Positions 11,214 through 22,429 of a DNA stretch of 64,000 nucleotides are shown piece after piece. This DNA is from Juglans regia. Lineage: Eukaryota > Streptophyta > Magnoliopsida > Fagales > Juglandaceae. Each line of letters begins with the position of its first letter. The first letter of the stretch is position 1. The stretch lies in contig NC_049903.1 in assembly GCF_001411555.2 (NCBI RefSeq), positions 20,193,234 to 20,257,233 on the forward strand, in the 5' to 3' direction. Position numbers and translations under genes: made by a program. A model generated the notes under the pieces. That model made no database searches, was not told where the DNA came from, and saw only the letters and a list, made by a program, of their open reading frames with translations.

Positions 11214-12180
11214 TTGAAATTCCCATAGGGCCTTGATGACTGGTCTTAAAGGCCAGCCGGAGGTTACAAATGGAGGGGCTATGCACATTTGTAACTTTAA
11301 CTTTTAAGTGGGTACTCACTCCTACAAGAACAAAAATCTCTCTCAGAATGTGTCTATCTAGTCCCAGCATTTAGGCTATAGGATTTGTGAGTTTTGCTCT
11401 AGTATTACCACGTAACACACTTACCATCGACCGTACAAGTCCATGGAACAACCGCATCATATCTATGATTTATCGCTCGAGGTAAACGCTTTCATTATAC
11501 TTTGATCTAGTATTTCTAATATTGTTACCAGAGCTTCAGTCGATTGTTCTTGATTTAATTTGGCATGATTTACGGTTTATTACCCCTTTTTTTTTCTTTT
11601 TTGAATGTCATTTTTTTGGTAACCAAGGCTACTTGAGAAGCAAGAGGTGATTATGCATATCGATGTTGGGCCACACGAGACAGCAGAGTGGACCATCACG
11701 CCAGGGGCAACGCAATCGAGCACCACAATGTTGCTAGTGCTAGAGGATGTTGACCACACCTAAAGTGCCAAATGATCTAGGTGGAACAGTGAGCACCATC
11801 TAGGTGCATCGTTGATGCGTCATGGTTTGATGCTATCGATGTTGTGCCGCCCATGGCGCTATGCACATTGGTGTAGAGCTGACAAAAGCATTACACACAA
11901 CCGTTGGGTGCTCAGCTGCCATGACGTAGTGCCAACCAGTAGTACACAGTGTACACAAGTGGACCGCGTTGCCCTCACGTTGGTGCTGCACCTGTGGTGC
12001 TGCAGCAACCGGTATTGCAGCTAGAATTAGTCATGTCTTCCACACCATGATGTTGCACAGGGCATCAAGCAGTATCATAGGTGACCCAAAACTAGTAAGT
12101 GTGTGCATCACTGCCACGTTACGCGACACACCTAGAGATGCGAGAGGCACTTAGGTGTGGTGTGGCTACCTCTACTGCGC
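11214..12180. other. Non-coding host sequence left of solo LTR B
   Basis: No gene is recognised. From about 11620 to 12180, together with 17673-18300, this is the pre-existing sequence into which LTR B inserted. It looks like older repeat DNA. The right part has a motif resembling the end region of plant copia LTRs (TAAGTGGTTTGGCAATGTGC, 17986-18005), which is only suggestive. Confidence 0.35.
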
Positions 12181-12865
12181 TGTCACAACCCCGTCCCAAT
12201 TCTAGGACGAGATTGCAACGCGTGACCTGTTCTTTCCTTATTAATATTAGTATGTATTTTTTTTTCTACGAGGGTAAAAGGGATATGCGTAAACATGTCA
12301 TGCATGTACACTGCGTTTCTAGTTTAAAAGTTAGCACCTAATAGACAATCTGTTCAACATATTACCCAAAGGACTCTCAGAATCCACCATTCATTCATTT
12401 AAAACATTGCTAGTTCTAATAAAAAGGGGACTTCGTCCCTACAACACACCCAAAAGACATTTTAACCTTCTTATGTGGGTTTACCATCACCCCACTATAG
12501 AAGTTACACTATTACCATCATCTCACTACAATACCTACGTCATGCCCAAGGACATATTGTGTTAAAGTCAAACCAACAAAACGTCCCAACATGGGACCCA
12601 TCATAAAACATAAAACATAACCATTATCATCAAACCGAACCGATGGGGAATTCTAAGCATCAGCCCTTCCCTCCTCAGCAGTGCCTAGCTCCACAGCCTC
12701 ATCATTCATACCTGGACGTTTAAAACATAAACACAAAGTAAGTCTAATACTCAGTAAGCATTACACCATGCCGTTAACTTATTAATCACATAATCTTTTC
12801 TTTTGAAAACATGCATACATAAACATTTACTAATTCTTGACAATGCTTTCATGCGTAACAATTTA

Positions 12866-13050
12866 AGAATAACTGTACTTTCCATGCATAATTGTACTTT
12901 TCATGCTTAACTGTATTTTTCATGCATAATGTACTTTCATGCACAACTGTACTTTTCATGCACAACTGTACTTTTCATGCATAATTGTACTTTCATGCAT
13001 AACTGTACTTTTCATGCATAAACATTACTTGCTTTCATGCATAATATTAC
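12866..13050. repeat. 19-bp minisatellite in solo LTR B
   Basis: About nine imperfect copies of TGTACTTTTCATGCATAAC (18-19 bp) sit inside the LTR. The 30-bp array of solo LTRs A and C lies in a comparable mid-LTR position, though the sequences are unrelated. Confidence 0.8.
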
Positions 13051-13898
13051 TTAGAAATGACTTTGCTTTACGTTTCACTTTCTTTGGCCAGTACACACTA
13101 TTACGCCTCGTGTATTGGGGTTAGCGGTCTTTTGGACTTGGATTCCACCCGCGGCCGCAGGTTGGGAACCCCTTTCATGAGGGGCAGCACTGGTTGCACT
13201 TCCAATACTACTTACCCGGCATTGCAATTTGCCCATTCCTTTGGTACCCTTCTCATACATGTGGCCGTTATGTACATTCATACATTCATGCTTTCATTCC
13301 TTTTCCTTTCCTTTCTTTAGGAAAATAGAGTTTTCATTATCTTCATTTGGTGCCAATGCGTATGCGTTTCTTTGAAATGAATGTTTTATGTCGTCCTTTG
13401 ATGGATATTTTCTTGTCGATCTAGCAATATTATGTACAGGCTAAAGTTTTTCATCCATTTTGTGGTCCTTTATATTTTGACTGGGCAGACAGGAAAATTT
13501 TCTGCAGTGGGTGGATGCAAATAGTTTAATGATGTTTATTTACAAGATATCTGGATGTGGAAAGTTTAGTTTATAAAATTAAGAACTTTTCTAAAGATTT
13601 CCTGTCCAGCATCTTTTGTTTACTAGAAGAGCCCCATTTATTTTACATGATCATAGTGTCACCCACAATTCCTTTTCAGTGATTTTAAAGATGCAAGTTC
13701 CAGTTTATCAAAATGACATTTGTTTCCATAGTCCATACTGATTAAGGCCTCTTGCATATAGTCACTAAGAACCAAATGACTTTTCACTTGGTTCCTAGTG
13801 CTTCTATTAAAGAATAATGCCTCACTCACTAGTATTCACATCTAGTAAATAGAGATTTCTTAAATTTCTATCCAAATAGTTATTGTTTCTTGCTTCTT

Positions 13899-13947
13899 TT
13901 TTTGATAAGTAAAATACTATAAACGATGTTGCACCAGCTGGGAAACT
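13899..13947 (-). mobile_element. Micro-LINE 3'-end insertion (49 bp) with 13-bp TSD
   Basis: The insert begins with a short T-run and GATAAGTAAAATAC (minus strand GTATTTTACTTATC plus A-tail). It is flanked by TTTCTTGCTTCTT at 13886-13898 and 13948-13960. It is the longest of the micro-insertions and keeps about 40 bases of LINE 3' sequence. Confidence 0.75.
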
Positions 13948-14908
13948 TTTCTTGCTTCTTGATCATGAAGTGTTGGGATATAGTTAGCATGGATATTTTT
14001 GTTGAAGTTCTATGGATTTGTTCCAGGGTCTGCCTCTTTCTCTCTATTTTCTTCATCTTTATTAGATAAAGTTTCTAAAATGCAAATTTTTCAAAGAATA
14101 ATATCTTTTTTTGAGAAATATCCCAAGTTTTGATAATGATAAACCTTATTATAATATTTTCTTCTCTTTGGGTTAGGATTCATTGCTATAGCTGTAGGGA
14201 TCTCTAGTTTTGTTTTCTTTTGAATTTAAGATTTGGCAGAGTATTAATACTACCACATATTATGCACTACTTGTTTGTCTATTTTTTAATGTTGTCTGAT
14301 TGAATATTGCTACTGAATGGATTTTGCAACTCACTTTAAGTTCAGTGTTGAACAGATATTGCCTCATTAGCAACTTGGTTCACTTCATTGAACACATACT
14401 TTAAATATTCTGAGGTATTTGTTGCTGAATAGAAGTTTACCTTGGCCTGTTGCTGGTAAACAAAATGCGCAGCTTGAGGTATTTGTTGCCCTTTTTTAAG
14501 GGAGGGGGTGATATTGGTTCCTGCTCTATTTCAAGATTGAATGGATTATCAATTAGCTATCTTACTTGTAAATGATTTTAATCTAACGACTTGCATTGCA
14601 TTTTTAAATGATTTTTTTCTATAAGCACATTTTTTTTAAGATGATGACATTGCATTGTCGCAATATTAAAAGGACTATATATAGTTTTGTGAGCTTGTAC
14701 GGTACTACTAATTATCTAGCAGAGAATTTAGTGCTTCTTTAGTTTTTGGGCCATGCATAAGTGCAGTGGAGAGTGAGATTGCGTTGCTCCTACTAATATC
14801 CTTTCTACTTCAAATAATCTAGTCTTTAACTCATAAACCAAAGTGTCAATTGATTTTTGCCATGATTTTTCATGCTATTAATTTGATTCCATTGTTTATT
14901 GTTCTTAG

Positions 14909-15000
14909 GCACCAGAGTTGCACATGGAGATCCACAAGCATGGGCTTGGTCAACAGACTATGGATGGGCATCTTCTACTTCTACTTCTGTTAATGAAAAG
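14909..15000 (+). pseudogene. Orphan exon-like segment, function not recognised
   Basis: A 92-bp open stretch is bounded by a good acceptor (TTGTTCTTAG) and donor (AAAAG|GTTAGA). In one frame it reads THR-rich sequence with GDPQAWAWSTDYGW followed by SSTSTSVNEK. I do not recognise the parent protein. Introns with long T-rich tracts surround it, but no partner exons could be assembled. It lies 230 bp upstream of the WNK exon and both sit in DNA that interrupts solo LTR B, so it is probably a displaced gene fragment. Confidence 0.45.
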
Positions 15001-15209
15001 GTTAGATTGTCAAAGTTTTCCTTCACTTTATAGTTTATGCAAGAGGATTCAGTAATGTACTACTTACAATTAGTTAGTGTTGTTTTTTTCATAGTGACAC
15101 CAAGGGAACATTGCCCATTTTAAGTTTTTTGTTTTTGTAAGTTTTGCTACTAATCGAATGAGATAAAGGCCATATCATGGTTGTTATAGTCTTTTAATCA
15201 GCCGAATAA

Positions 15210-15411
15210 AAGATCTCAATTACTGAGGTGTGCACATCCAGAAACTTGAGGGATTACAGGAAGAAGCATCGCCATGTTTCCATTAAGGCCTTGAAGAAGT
15301 GGTCAAAGCAGGTGCTTGAGGGATTGGAGTTTCTGCATACCCATGAGCCATGCATTATTCACAAAGATCTCAATTGTAGTAACATCTTCATCAATGGAAA
15401 CATAGGCCAGG
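15210..15411 (+). pseudogene. WNK (with-no-lysine) kinase exon fragment
   Basis: The segment encodes [20 protein letters not shown], then [19 protein letters not shown], then the catalytic loop [19 protein letters not shown], and ends at a proper donor (CAG|GTAATA). The YRKKH..V..KA.K.W..QIL.GL..LH motif followed by HRDLNCSN-type loop is diagnostic of plant WNK kinases. HRD is HKD here, and the usual Met before CTSGNL is Val. No other kinase exons (Gly-rich loop, DFG, activation segment) were found nearby, so this is an isolated fragment. It lies about 300 bp from the CACTA subterminal repeats, which makes capture by that transposon plausible but unproven. Confidence 0.82.
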
Positions 15412-15734
15412 TAATAAGTCCTTTTTTTCCTTTTTCAATTAATGTGCACTAAATTGGGTTATCCTGTTTCTTTGTTTTTGTCATTATAATCAATTTGAAT
15501 GTCGTATATTCGTCTGGAATATTGAGTCCGTTTCTTTATTTTTTCCCTTTCAACAAGTATAGTTACTATAGATCTTGGGTTCTTTATTTAAGTTACTATA
15601 GACTATGGATTTTTTTTGAGCATGTAAAAAGAATATTAGGGCAATCTATAGTGTAAGGTAAAATTGTGAAGCCTGCAAAACTTGGCTGTGTATAATATTT
15701 TCTCTATACTGTTTTGTGCATTTTTTTTTTTTTC

Positions 15735-16211
15735 TGAAACATCATTTTCGGCGAGTTTTGATCGCCGCAAATAATGATTTCATAGCAGAAATAGATTTAC
15801 GGCGACATGAAATCGCCTCAAATAGTTTTTTGCGGCGAAACTTATCCGCCGGAAAATACTTCATAACGGCGATAATTTTAAATCGCTGCGAAAAATAATA
15901 AGTTATTTTCGGCGATTTATTAGGTTTTTGTGACGATACATATCGCCGGAAATAGTAGTTCTCAACGATTTTAAAGGTAAATCGGAATGCCATTTCTGTC
16001 GATTTTTTGAACATTTCCGGCAGACTTAAATCGCCGCAAATAGTAATTTTTTATGTCGATTTTTGCCTATCGCCAAAATTGATCAAAAATGGCTTTAGGA
16101 TTTCGGCGAACTTGTAGCGATTTTAAATCGCCAGAAATGATCAAATGCAGCGATTCTGAAGGGTATTTGAGACGATTTTGAGCACTGAAAAAGGCTAGAT
16201 TTCTTGTAGTG
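15735..16211. mobile_element. CACTA (En/Spm) transposon right end with subterminal repeats
   Basis: The right terminus GATTTCTTGTAGTG at 16198-16211 is the inverted complement of CACTACAAGAAATC, the canonical CACTA terminal repeat. The preceding 470 bp is dense in alternating-orientation subterminal motifs of the type GCGGCGAT..TAAATCGCCG, typical of CACTA transposase binding sites. No left CACTACAAGAAA end was found within solo LTR B, so the element is truncated or its left end has decayed. The next three bases (ACT) would be its target duplication. Confidence 0.85.
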
Positions 16212-16493
16212 ACTCCATTAATTTAACAAGTAAAAGCATAGCTAAAAACATGGTTTAACTCAAGATAACACAAGAAGGAACCACAAAATCTGCCTTGGAA
16301 CACATGGCTGGAACACACACCAGCACAAGACATAAACACATACGGCTGAAACACATACACCAAAACAGAGTATGCCCCACAGCTCCTTCATATACATATA
16401 TACAAAATGGATAAAAATCATCACTTGTTACTAACAAGCTTAAACCAAAAAATATGTCATCTCAATGATAAGAAACACACGGCTTCTTGGTCC

Positions 16494-16531
<38 letters not shown>

Positions 16532-17640
16532 CAACAAACCAATTAATCAACACTTGAGGCTAACCAAGTTAAACAAGAAATATATTATTTTCGAAGGGTA
16601 GCAGAATGCACGGCAAAACCATCTCAAAACACTCGGTTTTGACCAGAAAACAGGGCTCTTGATTACTACCCACTAGAGCAGCTAATAGAAGAAACAAAAT
16701 GAGAAATTTGTCTAGAGGCTACCACATGATACTCGGCTAACACAAAAATCCGAAAACCTCCAAATACAGGACACAAATTTGCTTAGCAATAATCTCAATC
16801 GTAAGAAATCTTAGAGAAAGAGCATCACCTGATTTGATCCATTTTTCAAGCCACTGAAACACAGCAACCAGAAGAGGAAGAGAAAAATCCGAAATCTCAA
16901 AGCTGGACTACAACCAGAAAATTTCTTAAAACAAACCCTAGGCTAAACTCATAAATCTAAGGTTCTAACCCAAAGATTTGAGCCATAGAATTCACTTACG
17001 GGGTTGGTTTCCTTGAGGATTTTCGATGGCGATCCCAGGTTTACGAAATGAGAGAGACTGGCTTGAAGGAATGAGAGAGGACGCACGGACTAGAGGGAAA
17101 CCGAGAGGTGAACACTTGAGAAATCTTTTCTCTTTTGTTTGCTTTAAAGCCGACGATGTAGGGAATGAGGAGAGGAGGTTACTCACTTGCTCTGGAAGCT
17201 GTCGATGGGTGTAAGAGAAGAAGAGGATTTGTTTTTCTTGTCCCTTGGAACCGGTGGGTAAGAGAAGGAAGAAAAGTCCAAAGGCTTGTTGAGGAAGCCA
17301 ACGTGTAGGAGAAGGAAATGGATTCACTTGGCTTATGGGGAAGCTACGGGTAAGGGAGAAGAAAAAGTTAGTGAATATAAAATCAAACTTATCCCATAAG
17401 CTAGGGAATGAATGGTGGAGATCAAATGTTGGAGGTCAAAAAGAGTTTGGGTCATTTCTTGAGTAAATAAAATTAAAGGATTTGAAAGAAATATTGTAAG
17501 ATCATAAAAATCATACTCATGAATTATTTAATGACCCATTTAAAAATAAAAGCACACCCATCTTAAAATAATATAATAAATAATAAAAGTCTTTATTTCA
17601 AAATATTTAGCTTAAAAATATTTTAATAGATGACGCAAGA
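16212..17640 (-). other. 5' half of solo LTR B; ORFs here are not genes
   Basis: This is the part of the LTR proximal to its minus-strand start. It holds a (TA)n microsatellite at about 16504-16532. Short ORFs on both strands overlap each other around 17000-17320 and show no domain. Confidence 0.6.
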
Positions 17641-17672
17641 CCTACGTAGTAAGGTTTGGGTATTACATGCAC

Positions 17673-18731
17673 GCAGAGTGCTAGAGCTGCACACTTAGTC
17701 GGTGGGGCGTGCTTAGCTGGTCGATGTGTTGACTTCTGTTGCGCGCAAAGCAGTGCACCAAGCCTTAGCCACAATATCTATCATACAAAGCGGCATGTTC
17801 TAATGCTGTTGGTTGAAACTATTGGACAGTGCCTTGGATGTGGAAGGGCGGCCCTCTGTTGTGCACGAAGCACTGCAAACCATGATAGAGCCCGCAGTTG
17901 TAGACTCTGCAGCGCACAAAGTGTTGTAACAATGATGCAATAAAAGTAAAGTAAAATAAGAAATCAATCACATGACACAAAAATGTAAGTGGTTTGGCAA
18001 TGTGCCTATGTCCACGGAGTTGTAAAGGATTTTATTATCTTAAGAAATGTCAAAGTACAAAGTGAGGTGAAATACACTGCTTAAAACCGATCATAGAAAT
18101 GATAATTACATATTTATAGAATCCATAAGTGACATTAAAAAAAATCATCAGAGCTTCATACTTTCATGTTATGCTTGCTTTCATAAAACATCTTCATCAT
18201 AAGAATCTTATACTTGCATGACATGTTTGATTTCATAAAGCATCTTCATTCATTCTTGTTTTTACAGAGGGTGAATACATCACGATTCCCGATAGACCAT
18301 GTGCACCTTCTGGTTACAGCACCACATCACAGGCCCTTTGACCAGTTCTGAATACATCATATAGAGGTATTCAAGTAGTTCGAATTAACCATTTGACTAG
18401 CTATGAATATGTCATACAAAGATATTCAGGTAGTTCGAATTAACTATTACAATAGTATTTATTCATATCGCACCCATCAACATTAGGTGCTCTCATCAAG
18501 ACTTCGCTCAGAAAATCTTTTGATCTCAGTCAAAACTCGTTGACTGTTATTCATCAACCCAGCAGATTCCACTCCATTGTTACTTACTTTATAGTGGATA
18601 GAGGAGTTTCACTAGAATAATCTCTCATCCTAGCATTGAGTTCGTGATAAAATATTTTTTATGCTTGACTCATGCTTTATGACATGTACATATACTTCAT
18701 AAGAGATGACAGAATATCATGACATGAATAT
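17673..18731. other. Non-coding DNA with two local duplications
   Basis: No gene. Two short imperfect tandem duplications are visible. One is at about 18150-18250 (CTTCATACTTTCATGTTATG... repeated as CTTATACTTGCATGACATG...). The other is at about 18340-18450 (GTATTCAAGTAGTTCGAATTAAC repeated with changes). The left part may be the tail of an old copia-type LTR. Confidence 0.4.
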
Positions 18732-18735
18732 TCTT

Positions 18736-18974
18736 TGGGGCTCAAGTGGTGAAGACATTGGTCTTGGGGTCTCACTCTCTTCAAGATCCAAGGTTCAACA
18801 CCTCATGAGTGCAAACAATCATTTGGGGCTATACCCCCTGGTGAAAAGCCAGCGATTTAATCAGTTTCTTATAGGGTAACTTCTAAGCGTGCGGTGTATG
18901 GGACTGAGATTTACTCTGCATGAGTGAGTCTGAAAGGTCCTGCCTTGGAGAGGTTCCCCAACATCTAAAAAAAA
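18736..18974 (+). mobile_element. tRNA-derived SINE
   Basis: This is a ~240-bp element with an internal RNA polymerase III promoter: an A-box-like GGCTCAAGTGG at about 18739-18749 and a B box GTTCAACAC at 18793-18801. A body with GTGAAAAGCCAGCGATTTAA follows, ending in CATCTAAAAAAAAA. A related, more degraded copy lies at about 32525-32762. No ORF. The flanking duplication is unclear. Confidence 0.72.
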
Positions 18975-19630
18975 ATCAGATATCAATGAAACTTAGAGCA
19001 TAATCATTAATCATAGTCCAACCTTTATCATCAATCATGCTATCATAAACCATTAGTAAGTTAGAAGTAACCTACAGACTATCCTTAGCTTAAACACTGA
19101 AATTTTTAAATGCTAAAATAAGTGTATACCCAGATTAGTGACTTCTTAATTAAGCATGAGAATATTATCAATAACTTTAGGAACTTCCAAAATCAGCAAA
19201 ATAGTCCTTTAACTTTCAAAAATTGTATTTTCATCACTAAATTTTCAATAATTGCATTTTGGCCCCACAATTCACCAAACTTCATAAACTACGTGTATTT
19301 TCTATTCTAAATCCATTTCTGACCTTAGAATATGATTCATCACGTTGTAAATCCAAGAAAACACCAAATCCAGATTTTTTGATCATAAACATATCACTAA
19401 GTGCATTTAAGCCTAGTTTCGTACTTGTAATCATTTAACCCGAAAATAAATTTACTTCATTTTCAAGTTCATCAAAAGCTTGTACTCGTCATTTAAGCCA
19501 TTAGAAAACCTAACTTACAAAGATTAAACTCAAACTATCATTACTAAACTCGATAATGCATCCCAAAGCTATAAACCAACATTTACTTCAAATGTACTAT
19601 CTTTTTAAAGGAAAATCTTCCAATAACTTA
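18975..19630. other. Non-coding DNA left of the PPR pseudogene
   Basis: No gene or clear transposon boundary. The homology of the PPR pseudogene stops near 19631, so this is the breakpoint side of the truncated duplicate. Confidence 0.4.
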
Positions 19631-22428
19631 CTAATACAAGCTTATGCTGCAAGTGGTTGCTATTAGCGAGCCAGGGCTATTTTTAATACAATGATGAGAG
19701 ATGGCCCTTCCCCAACTGTAGATTCCATAAATGGTCTATTGCAAGCTTTAATTGTTGATGGGAGATTGACCGAGCTTTATGTGGCAATTGAGGAGTTGCA
19801 AGATATGGGTTTTAAGATAAGTAAAAGTTCTATTCTTTTGATGCTTGAATCATTCACTCAAGCTGGAGACATATTTGAGGTGAAGAAAATATACCATGGA
19901 ATGAAGGCTACTGGTTATTTTCCAACCATGCATCTTTATAGGATTATGATTGGGTTGTTTTGCAAGGGAAAACGAGTAAGGGATGTCGAAGCCATGGTCG
20001 AAGAGATGGAAGAGGCAGTTTAAACCTGATCTTTTAATATGGAATTCTATACTTAAGTTATATGCAGGAATTGAGGATTTCAAGAAGACAGTTCAAGTGT
20101 ACCAGCAAATTAAAGAGGCTGGAATTAGTCCAGATGATGATACTTTCAATACTTTGATTATAATGTACTGCAGGGATCGTAGACCAGAAGAAGGTTTGTC
20201 ACTGATGCATGAAATGAGAAGGGTGGGTCTGGAACAACCAAAGTTTGACACCTACAAAAGCATGATTGCAGCATTTGGCAAGTAGCAGCAGCTGGAACAA
20301 GCAGAGGAACTTTTCGAAGAGCTGAGGTCAAATGGATGTAAATTGGACCGCTCATTTTATCATATAATGATGAAAATGTATAGAAATTCTGGAAAACATT
20401 CCAAAGCGGAAAAGCTATTGGGCATAATGAAAGAGGCAGGAGTAGAACCCACCATCGCGACAATGCACCTCCTCATGGTTTCTTATGGCAGCTCTGGACA
20501 GCCTCATGAAGCTGAAAAAGTGCTTGACAATTTGAAAGCAACGGGCTTAAGTCTTGATACGTTGCCATATAGTTCAGTTATTGATGCTTATGTCAAGAAT
20601 GGAGATTATAATGCTGGAATCCAAAAGCTCATGGAGATGAAGGAAGCCGGCGTGGAGCCAGATCATAGAATATGGACATGCTTTATTAGGGCTGCAAGTT
20701 TGTGTGAGCTCTCAAGTGAAGTCCTTGTCCTCTTAAATGCACTGCGGGATTCTGGGTTTGATCTTCCCATCAGGTAATCATTAGTTTGTCAAATGTTTGG
20801 ATGAAGGCAAGGTGTCAACAACGGAATTTTTGTTCTCTTCTATACATTTTGTGCGTATCTATATCTAAGTGAATATTGTTTTGTAGGCTTCTGACAGAAA
20901 AATCTGAGTCACTAGTTTCAGAGGTAGACAATTGTCTTGAGAAACTAGAACCCATGGGAGACAATGCTGCCTTTAATTTTGTCAACGCTTTGGAGGATCT
21001 GTTGTGGGCATTTTAACTTCGGGCTACTGCTTCGTGGGTTTTCCAACTGGCGATCAAGAGGAACATTTATTGCCACAATGTATTCAGGTGGGCGCTAGCA
21101 AATGGGGTTCTTTAGTATCTATTCATCTAATTTGTTTAGCTTGTTTAGAAATGTTTATGCAAATTAATGCTTGAGTGGCTTGGAAGTAACCAAGAAAAAT
21201 TTGTGGAAGTGAATTAAAATGTTTGTTATCTGAAAGAGTCATACCTCTTTGTAGTGAAGTGAAAATTATTTCGTGCTAAGTACATTGGGTTACTTTTATA
21301 TGGGCATGCCCATGTATATTTGTTTCCATTAGGATTGCTTATTTTTTTTATTAAGTATTAGGATTGCTTATATCTTGTAGTTCATTGAATGCAGAGTAGC
21401 TGACAAGGACTGGGGTGCTGATTTTAGAAAGTTGTCTGCTGGTTCGGTTCTTGTTGGTCTTACTTTATGGCTTGACCATATGCAGGTAAGATCTCCTCTT
21501 GATTTCTGTTAAATTTAGGACCCTCTTTGGGTTGCCATGTCAAAAGTTTAGAATACATTTTTGTGGCTATTACTTCTTGTATACATAGGAAGTATTCAAG
21601 CTAGAGACACCCATTTTTGTGTCTATTAATAAAGATACTATTACACTAATGTCATTATTACTACTAGGTGTTTTTTGTTTTTTTGGGTAACGTATTATCA
21701 CCAGCAGCATCGACATTGTTTTGCTGTTGCTTTTGCTGTTGCTGCTGCTGTCATTAAGTCAAATCTTGAGCTTCAAGACCCTACTTTTCATGTTATCAAA
21801 GACTAGTTTTACAAAGAATTTCAAGTATCAGATTTTTCCCCTTTTTTGACAGAGGACGTACGGTAATATTTATTATATTCAAAATATCCAATGGACGAAA
21901 ATATATTGCATAATTGACGGAGAACTTTAATCCTAACTGCTGGGATCTGCTACATGAACCACTAGCATTGCTGATACAGGATTTTCAATACTATGACAGG
22001 ATGCATCGTTGCAGGGTTACCCAGAGTCTCAAAAATCGGTTGTTCTGATAACAGGGACGGCAGAATATAACATGGTTTCACTCAATAGCACACTGAAGGC
22101 TTGCCTTTGGGAGATGGGTTCCCCTTTTCTGCCTTGTAGAACAAGAAGCGGGCTCCTAGTAGCTAAGGCACACTCTCTTAGGATGTGGTTAAAGGACTCA
22201 CCATTTTGTTTGGACCTTGAGTTGAAAGATGCCACATCTCTTCCTGAGTCAAACTCGATGAAGCTCGTTGAAGGATGCTTCATTAGACGTGGCCTTGTTC
22301 CTGCATTCAAGGACATTACTGACAGACTTGGACTAGTTTAGGCCCAAGAAGTTCGCCAGATTGGCTCTGCTATCGGATGAGAAAAGAGAGAGAGAGTTAT
22401 TCGAGCTGACATAGAAGAAAAAGGCTGA
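19631..22428 (+). pseudogene. PPR-SMR protein pseudogene (EMB1270 / At3g18110-like), C-terminal part
   Basis: The intact relatives are chloroplast P-class pentatricopeptide proteins with a C-terminal SMR domain, needed for plastid RNA processing and embryo development. Visible here is a run of PPR motifs (such as GAGDIFEVKKIY, YRIMIGLFCKGKRVRDVEAM, NTLIIMYCRDRRPEEGLSLM, AEKLLGIMKEAGVEPTIAT), then AAFNFVNALEDLLWAF, and an SMR-like end (ADKDWGADFRKLSAGSVLVG, ITGTAEYN). Three GT-AG introns are retained: 20774-20886, 21088-21394 and 21486-21999. It is therefore a DNA-level duplicate, not a retrocopy. Disablements are in-frame TAG 19664-19666, a frameshift near 20018-20025, TAG 20283-20285, TAA 21014-21016 and a 1-bp insertion near 22338. 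The N-terminal half of the protein is absent. Confidence 0.92.
21343..21356 (-). mobile_element. Micro-LINE 3'-end insertion (14 bp) with 15-bp TSD
   Basis: The insert TTTTTTTATTAAGT (minus strand ACTTAATAAAAAAA) lies between perfect copies of ATTAGGATTGCTTAT at 21328-21342 and 21357-21371. It is inside the second intron of the PPR pseudogene. Confidence 0.78.
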
Positions 22429-22429
22429 G

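Larger units (their letters stand above)
12181..17667 (-). mobile_element. Solo LTR B, gypsy (Tekay/Del-like), minus strand, with nested insertion
   Basis: On the minus strand it starts TGTAATACCCAAACC (17667) and ends GACGGGGTTGTGACA (12181). The flanks are TGCGC (12176-12180) and TGCAC (17668-17672), a 5-bp duplication with one G/A difference. No gag, pol or primer site was recognised inside. The usual LTR landmark of this lineage, CTTACTGAGTATTAGAC, is present on the minus strand near 12750. The total of 5.5 kb includes foreign DNA between about 13320 and 16211 (a CACTA end plus exon-like pieces), so the LTR itself is about 2.6 kb. Confidence 0.78.
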
